64,000 nt of DNA from Mucilaginibacter gotjawali (GCF_002355435.1 NZ_AP017313.1:3596001-3660000), one strand, 5' to 3'. Numbered from the stretch's first letter, positions 45,260 to 55,510 are shown. Numbers and translations are program-made. The notes: generated by a model from the letters alone, not told the origin.

Positions 45260-47182
45260 TCAGGCGTAAGTTTTAGCCAAAGGGAGGTTAAAATAAAAAG
45301 TACTACCAGCGCCTAATTTTGATTTTACCATTAATTTTCCGCCATTAAGTTCAACCAGTTCTTTGCATAAAAGCAAACCTATGCCGGTTCCTTTTTCGCC
45401 GGAGGTGCCTGAATGCGAAAAATGGGTATTTAAATAAAAGAGTTTATCCATCTCTTCTGCGCTCATTCCTTTGCCGCTGTCGGTAACGCTCACTATTAAC
45501 CCGTTGTTTTCAATGGTAGTGCTCAGCTTTATCGTACCCTTATCAGATGTAAATTTTATGGCATTGCTGATCAGGTTCCGCAGGATCACTTTAAGGTGAT
45601 TTTCATCAGCTACGGCGCCCCGGCCCGGATATGCTTTGTTTACAAACTCAATATTTTTTACCTGCAGGGCGTGGATAAATGTTTGTTCCATTTCAACGCC
45701 CATTAAAAATATATCAACGTTTGTTAGCGTTAAATTATGACCCTTTATCTGGCTCCCGGCCCATTCAATCAGGTTGGATAGGGTTAGCCCCACTCCTTTT
45801 ATAATCGGGTTAATATTTTTCATCAGGTCGTGTACCTCTTCGGGCGTCAGGTAACCTTCGTCAAACATTTCTATAATATTACTCAGGTTGGCCATCGGCG
45901 AGCGCAGGTCGTGCCCGATCACTGCAAAAAGTTTATCTTTCAGGTCATTTACCTTTTGCAGGTTGGCTGATTGCTCTTCAATCAATTTTTTCTGTTCAAT
46001 CAGTTCATTGTGCTGCACTTCCAATTTATTGCCCAGCAGAATTTTCTGTTTATAAAAATAGTAGGTACCGGTTAATATAGCCAGCAGGATCACCATCGAA
46101 AACAAAAGCATCCGGATGATAATATGCTGCGATTTGATTTTTGCCTCGTTGAGCTTCGCATCTACAGCCATCACCGTTAACCCGTTCATCTTTGCGTTAA
46201 GATCATAATAGTTTTGAACCAGTGTAACCGTTTTTATTTTGGCGATATTAGTTAAACTGTCTTTCACAATATTAAAGCGCTTCTGGTAGCGGAGTGCTTC
46301 TAAATAATCATGTTTTAGCTCATAAGTAGTAACAAGGGCATTAAAAGCCTTAGTTTCTGCATCCATCAATCCTAAACTATCGGATAAAGCGATACCTTTT
46401 TTTGCATAATCAATGGCTTTTGCAAATTGGCCCAGGCCATTAAAAGCGAGTGCATAATCCGCGTAGGTATAAGCCAGCAGGCGCTTATTGCGTATTTTAA
46501 CACTCATAGCGGCAGCAGTATCATTATAGGCTACGGCAACCCTGTAATTTTTCTGAGCGAGATATATACTTGCCATACGACCATACAGCACAGCGATATG
46601 GCCTTCGGCCCTTGCAATTCTGTTTAGTTTTAATGAATATTTTACAAAACCAAGCGCTTTATTATAGTCGCCGGTAAGGTTGTAAATGTAGGTACGTTCG
46701 CTATAAACTTCGGCCAGCCGGGCGGCATCTTTACCGGCAAAATAGGCTGCTGTGTCAAGATCGGCGAGGGCTTGTTTGTAATCTTTCAGGTCGGCATATG
46801 TGCGTCCGAGTGCCCTGTAAGCGTCTGACAGATAAAGGGGCCTGTTTTTAGGTAAAAACGTTATGGCCGATTTAAGGTAAAAAAGACTTATAGGGTAATA
46901 GGATTGCGACCAATATATGGCGCCAAGATTAAGAAAACTTCGGCCCTTGCCGAAAGGGTAATTTAATTTTTCGGAAAGGATAAGCGCGGTGGCGGCTACT
47001 TTATGGGCAGAATCCGGATAGGTGAGAAAAATATTACTGCCAATATTATTTAGGCGATCAATATTTGCATAAGTGGCCGGACCGGGCCTGACTAAGGTTT
47101 TCTTTTGCGCATCCTGGCCGGCATAAGTATATTTATGTAGCAATGATATTAATAATATTAGAAAACAAGTTCTCATCGCCAT
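45260..47182 (-). CDS. TPR-domain sensor histidine kinase
   Basis: 640 residues. Signal peptide (ILLISLLHKYTYAGQ) and about seven tetratricopeptide repeats (residues 50-330, for example LGAIYWSQSYYPISLFYLKSA, ALGRTYADLKDYKQALADLD, YALAFNGLGQFAKAIDYAKKG) in the periplasm. A membrane helix is at about 352-378, then a short coiled coil. The phospho-acceptor His is near 424 (FAVIGHDLRSPMANL), and the ATPase domain has LISNAIKFT, DSGKGMS and GTGIGLLLCKEL. This plan is common in Bacteroidota. No response regulator is next to it, so its partner is unknown. Confidence 0.9.
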   Translation of the reverse strand: MAMRTCFLILLISLLHKYTYAGQDAQKKTLVRPGPATYANIDRLNNIGSNIFLTYPDSAHKVAATALILSEKLNYPFGKGRSFLNLGAIYWSQSYYPISLFYLKSAITFLPKNRPLYLSDAYRALGRTYADLKDYKQALADLDTAAYFAGKDAARLAEVYSERTYIYNLTGDYNKALGFVKYSLKLNRIARAEGHIAVLYGRMASIYLAQKNYRVAVAYNDTAAAMSVKIRNKRLLAYTYADYALAFNGLGQFAKAIDYAKKGIALSDSLGLMDAETKAFNALVTTYELKHDYLEALRYQKRFNIVKDSLTNIAKIKTVTLVQNYYDLNAKMNGLTVMAVDAKLNEAKIKSQHIIIRMLLFSMVILLAILTGTYYFYKQKILLGNKLEVQHNELIEQKKLIEEQSANLQKVNDLKDKLFAVIGHDLRSPMANLSNIIEMFDEGYLTPEEVHDLMKNINPIIKGVGLTLSNLIEWAGSQIKGHNLTLTNVDIFLMGVEMEQTFIHALQVKNIEFVNKAYPGRGAVADENHLKVILRNLISNAIKFTSDKGTIKLSTTIENNGLIVSVTDSGKGMSAEEMDKLFYLNTHFSHSGTSGEKGTGIGLLLCKELVELNGGKLMVKSKLGAGSTFYFNLPLAKTYA

Positions 47183-47464
47183 TAATACGTCAAAAGCAAT
47201 AGAAAGAGTTGCGTTTTTTGTTTAAATAGTTTTGGTAAAAAAAGGTCATTTATTTGTCTATTTCGTTAAGAAGCGTTAATCATCAACACCCAAATCTTTC
47301 CCTGCGGGGGTTAAAGGTTATTTAATTATTATAAAATAGACTGGCGATTGCCATAATTTATATTCTATTTACCCTTTTGGACTTATCCAATTTTACCGAC
47401 TTTCCCGACTCAAATATTTCTTTTTCCGCTTGGCATGCATTATCTTGGCTGAAATCAATTTTAA

Positions 47465-48163
47465 GTGAAGATCTGTTACCTGCTATTTTATAGCATTCTA
47501 TTTGTTACAACCTGTTTTGCGCAGGATTTGCCGGACACCATTGAGCGTAAAAACAAGCTTTCAGACTCTCTGACAGAAAAGTTTTATGTACTCAAAAACA
47601 ACCCGGAAATACGACAGGGGCCATATATTGCTTTGCTTGACCGCAAAAAACCGGTGGCGAGGGGTAATTATAAAAATGGAAAAAAATCCGGTCTCTGGCA
47701 ATTTTATGATTCGGAGGGCAGATTAAATGAGAAATACAATTATGATCTTCAGAAACTAACCTACGAAGCGCCGCTTGAAGCAGGCAACTTTAGTTTTCTT
47801 TTTGACGACTCTTTAAAAGTAGGTGACCGGCTAACCCGGCCGCTCCGTATCGGGGGGGTATATTATGGCTTTATCCCGTATTTAAGCCTCTTTCGTGTCC
47901 CTTTTGACCCCTACGACATTAATATGGAAGCTTTTGAAGCTTATCTTGAACTGCTGATCAGCCCGATGGGGCGCCTGGCCCAATACAGGGTCAGGATAGC
48001 TTCAGCACTATACCAATATGACCGTATTTTTACGATGGATGTTAAGCTTTTCAGCGATGAGGACCGTGGTTTTATACCGGCAACCAAAAACGGCGAAAAT
48101 GTGATGTCGAGAATATTAATCAAATGTTATGTTACCCCTTCCGGGACACTTGATTTTAATTAG
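47465..48163 (+). CDS. Secreted protein with MORN-like repeat, unknown function
   Basis: 232 residues beginning with a GTG codon directly before a signal peptide (KICYLLFYSILFVTTCFAQ). No earlier ATG start is in frame. Residues 55-95 contain a YwqK/MORN-like hairpin (GPYIALLDRKKPVARGNYKNGKKSGLWQFYDSEGRLNEKYNYD). The C-terminal half resembles the TonB-C-like or energy-transducer strand region (RVRIASALYQYDRIFTMDVKLF, RILIKCYVTPSGTLDFN) but without a clear signature. It is the only rightward gene for many kb and converges on the symporter gene. Confidence 0.7.
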   Translation: MKICYLLFYSILFVTTCFAQDLPDTIERKNKLSDSLTEKFYVLKNNPEIRQGPYIALLDRKKPVARGNYKNGKKSGLWQFYDSEGRLNEKYNYDLQKLTYEAPLEAGNFSFLFDDSLKVGDRLTRPLRIGGVYYGFIPYLSLFRVPFDPYDINMEAFEAYLELLISPMGRLAQYRVRIASALYQYDRIFTMDVKLFSDEDRGFIPATKNGENVMSRILIKCYVTPSGTLDFN

Positions 48164-48165
48164 TT

Positions 48166-48245
48166 CGTCTGAACACGATTTATAGGATTTTAAAGATTGG
48201 GACAATCCTTTAAATCAATGAGATCTTATAAATCGCGTTCAGACA
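48166..48245. repeat. Palindromic intergenic repeat, GTCTGAAC family, copy 4 (between convergent genes)
   Basis: Left CGTCTGAACACGATTTATAG pairs with right CTTATAAATCGCGTTCAGAC. It starts three bases after the stop of the rightward gene and ends eight bases before the stop of the leftward symporter gene, so it likely acts as a shared terminator. Confidence 0.78.
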
Positions 48246-48252
48246 AATTGTT

Positions 48253-49965
48253 TTACCAAAATCTTACATAAAGCATTGAAATGATCATTAAAGTAACCAC
48301 GATCATTGCAAGCACTCCAGGCGATACTTTAAACATGGTTTTATCCAGCGCAAAAGCTTTTGGATTGATCTTGGGCCCACCCAGGCTAACCAGGATCATA
48401 ACCAGCATGGTGAAGCCGAATGCAAGGCCCATGCAGATATGGAACGGAATTTCATAATTACCATCAGCATTTTTATACGCTGTGTAAAGAATAGTTTCGG
48501 GCCCAAACCACCGCGGAGCAAAAATATTAAACAGCACCGACATCAAAAAGCCAGTAATAACACCAACAACTGCCGCCGCACCTGTAGTACGTTTCCAAAA
48601 CATGCCCAGTATAAACATAGCGAACACGCCGGGACTGATGAAGCCTGTGTATTTTTGAATATAGGTAAACCCACCCTGGCCACCAATACCCAGCGTATCA
48701 TTCCAGGTAAAAGCTATTGCTATGATCAGGGCCGCGATGATTGTTATTCTGCCTACCCAAACCATGCCTTTTTCGTCGGCATCTTTTTTTATGTATTTTT
48801 TATATACATCAAGCGTAAAAATAGTAGAAATACTGTTTGCTTTACCTGCAAGCGAAGCCACAATTGCAGCGGTAAGCGCCGCGAGCGACAAGCCTATCAA
48901 GCCATTTGGCAGGTAACCTAGAATTGCCGAATACGCGTTATCTGACATCACTTCTCCATGTTTACTACCAATGGCCATTTCGGCCTGCAACATTCCCTTT
49001 TGGTGCAATACATAAGCAGCAATGCCCGGCAGCATAACAATTATAGGCATTAGCAGCTTTAAAAACCCGGCAAACAGGATCCCCTTCCGAGCAGTCTGTA
49101 GGTCGGCGCCCAATGCACGCTGGGTAATGTATTGATTACAGCCCCAGTAATTTAGGTTTATGATCCAGATCCCCGCAACATAGGAGAGTAAACCCGGGAT
49201 AGTAAGGTAATTATCCACCTGGTGCTGCGGTGTGCCTGGTACCGGTTTGGCAAATATCATGTGAAAATGGTCCGGAGCATTTTTCACCAGCTGATTAAAG
49301 CCTTCTATAGCATTCTCGCCAAAGCCAAAGGCCTTACTTACTACAATTAAAGCTATATATGTGGTTGCTAATCCACCAATTATAAGCACACCAACCTGGA
49401 TAACATCAGTAAACCCAATCACTTTCATGCCACCAAGTGTTATAATTACCGCAAACACCGATAGTGCAATCATGATAATTTCAAAGGTTACCGGGCTACC
49501 TCCCATAAGGTTATTGATTGCCAGGGAGCCAAGGAATAATATCGAAGTAAGGTTTACAAAAACATACAAGAAAAGCCAAAAAATGGCCATTATAAGCGCA
49601 ACAGTCTCATTATACCGCGTTTTTAGAAATTGCGGCATCGTGAATATCTTATTTTTTAGATAAACAGGAATAAACCAAACGGCTACAATAATTAAGGCTA
49701 TGGCTGCGATCCATTCGTAGGCGGCAACGGCAATACCAATGCTATAACCGTTACCGCTCATTCCAATGAATTGCTCAGCAGAAATATTTGAAGCGATAAG
49801 GGATGCACCGATTGCCCACCAGGTTAGTGATCCTTCGGCCAAAAAGAAATCATGGGTATCTGAAACGGCTTTCTTTTTTTTTCGGTAGATATAATAACCG
49901 TAACCGGCAACTATAAAAAAATAAATTACGAAAATTACGATGTCAATGGTTGCAAACTTACTCAT
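48253..49965 (-). CDS. Sodium:sugar symporter, SGLT/SSS family
   Basis: 570 residues with about fourteen membrane segments. The core of the solute:sodium symporter family is recognisable: TWWAIGASLIASNISAEQFIGMSGNGY at the start and GIWIINLNYWGCNQYITQRALGADLQTARKGILFAGFLKLLMP in the middle, with LSLAALTAAIVASLAGKANSISTIFTLDVYKKYI holding the Na+ site serine region. This is the SGLT-type branch, which imports glucose, galactose or myo-inositol with sodium. It is probably the uptake partner for sugars freed in the periplasm. It is monocistronic. Confidence 0.92.
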   Translation of the reverse strand: MSKFATIDIVIFVIYFFIVAGYGYYIYRKKKKAVSDTHDFFLAEGSLTWWAIGASLIASNISAEQFIGMSGNGYSIGIAVAAYEWIAAIALIIVAVWFIPVYLKNKIFTMPQFLKTRYNETVALIMAIFWLFLYVFVNLTSILFLGSLAINNLMGGSPVTFEIIMIALSVFAVIITLGGMKVIGFTDVIQVGVLIIGGLATTYIALIVVSKAFGFGENAIEGFNQLVKNAPDHFHMIFAKPVPGTPQHQVDNYLTIPGLLSYVAGIWIINLNYWGCNQYITQRALGADLQTARKGILFAGFLKLLMPIIVMLPGIAAYVLHQKGMLQAEMAIGSKHGEVMSDNAYSAILGYLPNGLIGLSLAALTAAIVASLAGKANSISTIFTLDVYKKYIKKDADEKGMVWVGRITIIAALIIAIAFTWNDTLGIGGQGGFTYIQKYTGFISPGVFAMFILGMFWKRTTGAAAVVGVITGFLMSVLFNIFAPRWFGPETILYTAYKNADGNYEIPFHICMGLAFGFTMLVMILVSLGGPKINPKAFALDKTMFKVSPGVLAMIVVTLMIISMLYVRFW

Positions 49966-50279
49966 ATAGCGTTTTTAATTAGGTTTTAATTTTACCCCTT
50001 TACACAAATCCCATCCGTGTTTTAAGGGGCTATGGCCTGGTTTATAATTGTTCTTTTAACAATTATAAACTTTAAAAATGTGTTTTTCAAATTTCGGTCA
50101 ACAATTCATAAAAAAATACAGCGTGGCTTATTTTCTTAAATTGGGCAGCACAATTTTTAAATTTTCAGGTTGATATAAAAAATAACCGGCAAAACGAAAG
50201 TAATTGTTTTTGAGGAAAAAACAAGAAAAGAATTTCGAACCCCGGGGGCTTCGAAATTCTTCCATATGGAGGGGAGATA
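49966..50279. other. Intergenic spacer with slyD-like terminator
   Basis: Contains the strong terminator at 50228-50261. The remaining 49966-50227 is AT-rich and likely carries the symporter promoter. A TTTAACAATTATAAAC-type A/T tract occurs near 50050, but no box is assigned. No ORF of note. Confidence 0.4.
50228..50261 (-). terminator. Strong terminator after the SlyD-type gene
   Basis: A perfect 12-bp stem AAGAATTTCGAA/TTCGAAATTCTT around a C/G loop. On the minus strand it is followed by TTCTTGTTTTTTCC-like T-rich sequence. It sits about 20 bases after the gene's stop codon. Confidence 0.82.
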
Positions 50280-50777
50280 TTAGTGGTGGTGATGACCATC
50301 GGGTCCGTGTGCATGACCGTGCGACAATTCTTCGGGGGTAGCGGGGCGTACATTCAGGATATTTCCTTTAAAATGTAACTCCTGCCCTGCCATAGGATGG
50401 TTAAGGTCAACAATTACCGAATCTTCGGCAATTGAGACTACCTGGCCCTGGAAACGGTTGCCGTTATTGTCCTGTAATGGCAGGATACTGCCTATTTCGG
50501 GCACTTCGGTACCATTAAACATTTCAAGTGGCAGGTTGGCAACTGCTTCTTCGTCATACTCACCGTAAGCATCAGCTGCTGATAAACGAAATTCATAATT
50601 ATCGCCGGTAGATAGTTCGCTCAAATTCTCTTCAAATTTTGGCAGCATTTGTCCTGCACCGAATAAAAAAGTAAGCGGTTGCTCCTGTGTAGCGCTTTCT
50701 TCCAATACTTCAGAGCCGTCCTGGTCAACATACAGATCGTAAGTTAATGACACTACGTGTTGTGGTTTAATCTTCAT
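50280..50777 (-). CDS. slyD: FKBP-type peptidyl-prolyl isomerase, SlyD-like
   Basis: 165 residues with the SlyD layout. The split FKBP domain starts with VVSLTYDLYVDQDGSEVLEES, PLTFLFGAGQMLPKFEENL and the chaperone-like insert-in-flap region (DNYEFRLSAADAYGEYDEEAVANLP), then returns at VDLNHPMAGQELHFKGNIL. The C-terminal tail is rich in histidine (HGHAHGPDGHHHH), the metal-binding tail of SlyD, suited to nickel or zinc. It is cytosolic, a folding helper. Terminated by a strong hairpin; the next leftward gene is the symporter. Confidence 0.92.
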   Translation of the reverse strand: MKIKPQHVVSLTYDLYVDQDGSEVLEESATQEQPLTFLFGAGQMLPKFEENLSELSTGDNYEFRLSAADAYGEYDEEAVANLPLEMFNGTEVPEIGSILPLQDNNGNRFQGQVVSIAEDSVIVDLNHPMAGQELHFKGNILNVRPATPEELSHGHAHGPDGHHHH

Positions 50778-50825
50778 GGATTGATTTTTTAAATTTTACA
50801 TGGCGGAATTCATCATTATCCGCCG

Positions 50826-52928
50826 TTAAAGGGCCGTAATTTGTTTTAATGCGTCAGCAATATTAAGGGCAGGTAATCCGCAGGTTTTATCTTTACAAAT
50901 AAATATTTGTGTTACAGCACCAAACTTGTCCTGCAGCAAAGGTAAACTTCCTTTTTTACCGCCCAAGATTATTTTGTTTGGAATGTAATTTTTTTCCATT
51001 TCCATCCGCGTTTCTTCAACATCTTGCCCGGTTACCGCTATCTCATAGGTGCCGGCTACTTCATCCAGCAACAACATGATCCAGTTAGAATAAGATGAAC
51101 CGTACCGGGCCAGATGGGGCATAATATTCCTTAACAGCTGCGCCGAAATCTCCGCGTAATTTTCATTATCAAATAATAAGCCAAGTTTTTTAAGGTTTCG
51201 GGCCATTACGGAGTTGGATGCAGGTGTTACGCCGTCCATTATTTCGGATTTACGGGCGATGAGTTGTTCGTCATCATCGGCAGTGTAAAAGAAAATACCA
51301 TTAGCAGTGTCGTAATAATGTTCGATAGCAATATCCACAAGCTTTTTGGCCTGGTTTAGCCATTCCTCGTTAAAAGTAACTTCGTATAGAGCGAGGAAGG
51401 CATCGGCGAGGTTGGCGTAATCATCCAAAAAGGCAATAGGAGTCGCCTCACCCCGGCCCTCTGCAAAGGAGAGGGAGGAAAAAGCTTCTTTTTTTAAAGT
51501 CTTCTCGCTTGGAGAGGATGAGTGAGGGCTACGCCGTTTAGGTGAGGCAATCCTGCTTAGTCTCCCTTTTCCGTTCACCAGGTTATCCAGAATAAATCCG
51601 GCGTTTTTTAAGGCGACATCCAAATATTCCGGCTTATTGAATGCGCGGTAAGCATCGCAAAGCCCCTTCAGCATCAGGCCGTTCCACGAGGCTAAAATTT
51701 TATAATCAAGCCCAGGCCTTACCCTGTGGCTCCTGGCCTCAAATACTTTTTGGCGCGAAGTTTCAATTTTTTCAAACAATTGGTTAACCGGCAAGCCTAA
51801 TTTAGTTGCCAGGTCTTCATCGCTTTCCCTGCGGAACAGGACGTTTGACTCCTCCTCTTCCCAATTTCCATCTTCGGTGATATGGTAGTAAATACAAAAC
51901 AAATCCGCCTCATCACCCAAAATTTCTTCAATTTCGGCTTTGGTAAAAATGTAAAACTTACCTTCTTTGCCTTCGCTATCGGCATCCAGGGCCGAATAAA
52001 AGCCAAATTCAGGCGAGGTTAGTTCGCGCAGGGTAAAGCCTATGATCTCATCCGTTATTTTTTGATACAGCGGGTCGGGGTTCCAGGTATAAGCTTCGGC
52101 ATACAGGCTGATCAGCTGCGCGTTATCATAAAGCATTTTTTCAAAGTGCGGCACATGCCAGCGGCCATCAACCGAGTAACGGGCAAAGCCACCGCCAATA
52201 TGGTCGTAAATACCACCGAAAGCCATTTTATGAAGGGTTAGCTTTACCTCCCCCGCTACATTTTCATCCCCGAACAAGTGCGCGTAACGCATTAAGCACT
52301 GCCAGTTATTTGGCATCGGGAATTTTGGGGCAGTGCCAAGGCCACCCTCTGTTTTATCAAAATACTTTTTCCAGTTGTTAAGGATAAGTTCAAGGTCGTC
52401 TGTTTTATATTCAGGCTGTTCCGTAACCAATTCCACGGATTCATATTGCTTGATGCCATCGGTTAGCCTTGTTGCATATTCACCGGCCTCGTCAGCTTTA
52501 TTTTTATAGAAGTCGGCCAAGTTGAACAAAAGGCTCACCCAATCATTTTTACGAAAATAGGTACCGCCGTAAATAGGGCGTTGGTCGGGCAGGCAGATAC
52601 AGTTGAGGGGCCATCCTCCCCTCCCACTCATTAGCTGCACTGCGCTCATATAGATTTGGTCGACATCCGGACGTTCTTCTCTGTCGACCTTGATGCAAAC
52701 GAAATATTCATTCATCACCGCAGCCACCTTTTCATCTTCGAAGCTCTCGTGCTCCATTACATGGCACCAATGGCAGGCGGAGTATCCAATGCTTACAAGG
52801 ATCAATTTATTTTCATCCTTTGCTTTTTGCAAGGCTTCGAAGCCCCAGGGATACCATTCAACCGGGTTATTGGCATGCTGAAGTAAATATGGCGAGGTAG
52901 AATTGGCGAGATGGTTCATCGTTTGCAA
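50826..52928 (-). CDS. Thioredoxin-domain protein, DUF255/YyaL family, with repeat insertion
   Basis: 700 residues. The N-terminal DUF255 thioredoxin-like domain has [20 protein letters not shown] with the CHWC pair. The rest is the (alpha/alpha)6 part ([72 protein letters not shown]). Residues about 461-495 ([12 protein letters not shown] and [12 protein letters not shown] around them) have no counterpart in the family and come from a dispersed GCCTCACC-ended repeat inserted in frame. The start may be three codons later (MNHLANST). Function is unproven; the family is often linked to protein or metabolite maintenance. Confidence 0.88.
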   Translation of the reverse strand: MQTMNHLANSTSPYLLQHANNPVEWYPWGFEALQKAKDENKLILVSIGYSACHWCHVMEHESFEDEKVAAVMNEYFVCIKVDREERPDVDQIYMSAVQLMSGRGGWPLNCICLPDQRPIYGGTYFRKNDWVSLLFNLADFYKNKADEAGEYATRLTDGIKQYESVELVTEQPEYKTDDLELILNNWKKYFDKTEGGLGTAPKFPMPNNWQCLMRYAHLFGDENVAGEVKLTLHKMAFGGIYDHIGGGFARYSVDGRWHVPHFEKMLYDNAQLISLYAEAYTWNPDPLYQKITDEIIGFTLRELTSPEFGFYSALDADSEGKEGKFYIFTKAEIEEILGDEADLFCIYYHITEDGNWEEEESNVLFRRESDEDLATKLGLPVNQLFEKIETSRQKVFEARSHRVRPGLDYKILASWNGLMLKGLCDAYRAFNKPEYLDVALKNAGFILDNLVNGKGRLSRIASPKRRSPHSSSPSEKTLKKEAFSSLSFAEGRGEATPIAFLDDYANLADAFLALYEVTFNEEWLNQAKKLVDIAIEHYYDTANGIFFYTADDDEQLIARKSEIMDGVTPASNSVMARNLKKLGLLFDNENYAEISAQLLRNIMPHLARYGSSYSNWIMLLLDEVAGTYEIAVTGQDVEETRMEMEKNYIPNKIILGGKKGSLPLLQDKFGAVTQIFICKDKTCGLPALNIADALKQITAL
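51445..51548. repeat. MITE-like GCCTCACC/GGTGAGGC repeat inside a coding sequence
   Basis: 104 bases with 8-bp terminal inverted repeats GCCTCACC and GGTGAGGC, and an internal A-rich hairpin (GAAGCTTTTT, GAGAAGACTTTAAAAA). The minus strand is the same as the intergenic copy at 35943-36077 over most of its length. The reading frame stays open through it, adding about 35 residues to the host protein. Confidence 0.82.
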
Positions 52929-53325
52929 GACTTATAAAAAGCGGCAGTATACGCACTTTTTATTTAAATCAACCGGGAGATGTAAAAGTTTTACAAATGT
53001 TCATTAATTCCATCCACCTCTTTTACCTATGGTTTAATAGTAGTAATACCCGGTTAAAAATCCGTACTAATACGCAATATTTCAGGTGCTTTTACTATAC
53101 AGTCGCCCACTAATGGTATCTAATTTTACTTCCTGAAAAACAAGAAGGAAGAGTGCCGAAAATCCTGTAAAAGAGTAAGCGCCTGAATAAAAACTATCAT
53201 CGCCAATGAAAATAAATGCATATGCCTTCCGTCGGACCGGCAGACTAAATAGTACTCGCCGGGTCCATTTAAAAATCACATACTAACCTATTATTTATTT
53301 TTTTACCCATAAAAACAATAAAATC
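52929..53325. other. Intergenic spacer between divergent genes
   Basis: 397 bases between the leftward DUF255 gene and the rightward phospholipase C-like gene, so it must hold both promoters. I see A/T-rich tracts just before the rightward ATG (TTATTTATTTTTTTACCC) but no clear -7/-33 pair. An imperfect hairpin (CTTCCTGAAAAACAAGAAGG) lies near 53131. No ORF is credible. Confidence 0.4.
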
Positions 53326-55455
53326 ATGCCAAATCTCGCATTTCATACCGAGGTACTCAACCAGGTAATTGCAAAACGCGCAGCTCAAAATGACCCGCTC
53401 GCTATTAAATTAAATAACCCTGCCAATGCCAAACTTAAAGAGTTTGCCGTATTGGGCGCTATGGGGCCGGATATGCTCCGTTACGTCCCGGTGAGCCAAA
53501 AGCTGGTTAAATTTTTGACGCAATCCATTCCACCGGCAACATCCGGTAAATTGTTAACGCCGGCAGAGATTACCGCTGCAACCACAAAAATTCAAAACGA
53601 CATGTCGAACCTGAGCAATACTGATCAGGCTTTGGCATTTGAACTGTATTTTAACCCCATTGGCGCCATATACGCTGTTTTATTCAGCGGGCTGGTGGTT
53701 CCTGTATGGCCCATACTGGATAAAACTACCGATTTCTTTAACAAATTGTCCGTGATCGTGCAAAACCAGGACGAGATAGCCCTTGCGCTTATTATCGGGC
53801 AGTTTTCGGATATTCAAAAGGGCGCCAAATCGCTTACCGGCCTTCCTTCTACCTTACAACTGATGGAGGTTGTTTTAGGCAGTATTTTAACGCTTGGGCC
53901 ATGGATGGAAATGAACCAAACCTTCCCGGCGCCAACTGAAAACATTGCCGACAGGCGCTTCGAGTTTCTGCGCTGGCACAAAACTTCGGAATTTGTACAG
54001 GCGCTTACAGCAAATGCAACGACCGACAATCAAAAAGCTTATGTGTTTGGCTGGCAGTGCCACATGGCTTCGTCTATTACCACAGAACCGTTTATCAACA
54101 ATATTACCGGCGGCCCTTACCGTACGCATTGGTGGAGAAACAGGCTCGTTGGAAATTTTGTTGATTCATGGACCTTCGGATTTTTTGAACAACCTGTTGC
54201 GCCAACAATGAATGGCGACACCCCTACCCCTGCCTATTTCGATCCGACAACAAGCACCGGCTGGCCGGCCTTATGCGACGGAGGCAACCTGCAGGATAAA
54301 TTTAATGTGGGCAACCTGGCCGGCCCGGCTCCTGATGATGTGCCTGAATCCGTAAAAGCAATGGCCAAAGGCGACCTTGGCACACTGCCAAATTCCTTCC
54401 CGGCAGAGATCAGTAAACTGTTCTCCAAAGCGCTTAATGATACTTACCCGGCAGCAACCCAGCCTGTACTTGGCGTTGACGCGGCTTTTCAAACGATCCC
54501 TGCATTTGACGACAATACTTTGGCAAATGCCTATGTCGGTGCTTCGGCCGTGTATTGGTTTATGACTTCGGGCCATGGCGCGCTGGTGAATAGTGTTCTC
54601 GGTCCGGGTACCGGCATGCCTGAACCATCATGGATCACCCAGGGCAGCACACCTTCGCCTGCACAGGCCGGCCTGAACGTTGGCGCGGCTATTTGCGCGG
54701 CCATCCTGGCAGCACTGGCTGCCTTGTTTACTCTGGGAGGCGCTTTTGCGGCAGGATTAATAACGCTTGAAGCAGCTTTAAGCGTGCCAATTATTGATTG
54801 GGCCACTGTAGCCAACGAATTGTTCTGGCTGCGCAAAACGCTGATAGATGAGGAGAACCTGATGCAAAACATCCTGGTTATGGGCGGGCTGGCCTATCCG
54901 CCACCGGTAATGCTTGGAGCACAGGTTAATATAATGGGTAATGATGTTACCTTACCGGCAACAGACCTTACTCCTCCGCTTAACCCTAGCGTGTCGGCAG
55001 TGCCAAATGTCACTGGCATACCTTTGTGCAAATCAAACCAGCTGACTACCGAGGGTATCAGCGCAACGTTTATTCCTGCATCATACCCGCGCTGGCTGGA
55101 TACAAAGAGCACGGTGGCACCGGCCGCCGACCTTAATTTCGCGGTCTTCCCGCTTGCTATCAAAACTGAGACCAAGGCGACTGATAATCCTATCCCGCCA
55201 AATACTTACCCGCAGACTTTTGTAAATGGTTTCGGGTTGAAGAACGGCGGTATTGTTACAGCCGAGCCATATCCAACAAGTAACCTGTTTTTTGGCGACG
55301 CGGTTTCAAACGCAGTACAGCTTATTGCCGACGGCCCGTCCAAACTACCTGATTATAACCTGGATGGCGACCGCGGTTACGGCTGGCTGGCCTGGGATGC
55401 AGTTGCCGGAAGTAATCCGTTTAATGTGCCCGTTCAGGATATGCAGGAAGTTTAG
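53326..55455 (+). CDS. Putative zinc-dependent phospholipase C-like protein
   Basis: 709 residues, no signal peptide. The N-terminus MPNLAFHTEVLNQVIAKRA and LGAMGPDMLRYVP match the opening of zinc-dependent phospholipase C-like folds (His near residue 7, then GPD). A further motif FGWQCHMASSITTEPFINNI and THWWRNRLVGNFVDSW supply the His and acidic ligands expected for a trinuclear zinc site. A hydrophobic double stretch at about 448-488 (AAICAAILAALAALFTLGGAFAAGLITL) is unusual for the family and suggests membrane insertion or a pore-like segment. The rest is not recognised. It is followed by a partner gene on the same strand. Confidence 0.55.
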   Translation: MPNLAFHTEVLNQVIAKRAAQNDPLAIKLNNPANAKLKEFAVLGAMGPDMLRYVPVSQKLVKFLTQSIPPATSGKLLTPAEITAATTKIQNDMSNLSNTDQALAFELYFNPIGAIYAVLFSGLVVPVWPILDKTTDFFNKLSVIVQNQDEIALALIIGQFSDIQKGAKSLTGLPSTLQLMEVVLGSILTLGPWMEMNQTFPAPTENIADRRFEFLRWHKTSEFVQALTANATTDNQKAYVFGWQCHMASSITTEPFINNITGGPYRTHWWRNRLVGNFVDSWTFGFFEQPVAPTMNGDTPTPAYFDPTTSTGWPALCDGGNLQDKFNVGNLAGPAPDDVPESVKAMAKGDLGTLPNSFPAEISKLFSKALNDTYPAATQPVLGVDAAFQTIPAFDDNTLANAYVGASAVYWFMTSGHGALVNSVLGPGTGMPEPSWITQGSTPSPAQAGLNVGAAICAAILAALAALFTLGGAFAAGLITLEAALSVPIIDWATVANELFWLRKTLIDEENLMQNILVMGGLAYPPPVMLGAQVNIMGNDVTLPATDLTPPLNPSVSAVPNVTGIPLCKSNQLTTEGISATFIPASYPRWLDTKSTVAPAADLNFAVFPLAIKTETKATDNPIPPNTYPQTFVNGFGLKNGGIVTAEPYPTSNLFFGDAVSNAVQLIADGPSKLPDYNLDGDRGYGWLAWDAVAGSNPFNVPVQDMQEV

Positions 55456-55510
55456 GTTAGTCGGAAAGTCAGCAAAGTCCGGAAGTCCCAAAGAAGCCGC
55501 ATTTGTGTTG
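55456..55510. repeat. Tandem AGTCGGAAAGTC-word repeat after the phospholipase-like gene
   Basis: TAGTCGGAAAGTCAGCAAAG, then TCCGGAAGTCCCAAAG. Same style as the other word-repeat spacers but with a different word. Confidence 0.4.

Noticed and set aside
50280..50777. Histidine-rich tail as an artificial tag
   Set aside because: The tail is HGHAHGPDGHHHH with spacing typical of SlyD metal-binding tails and is part of a native gene context.
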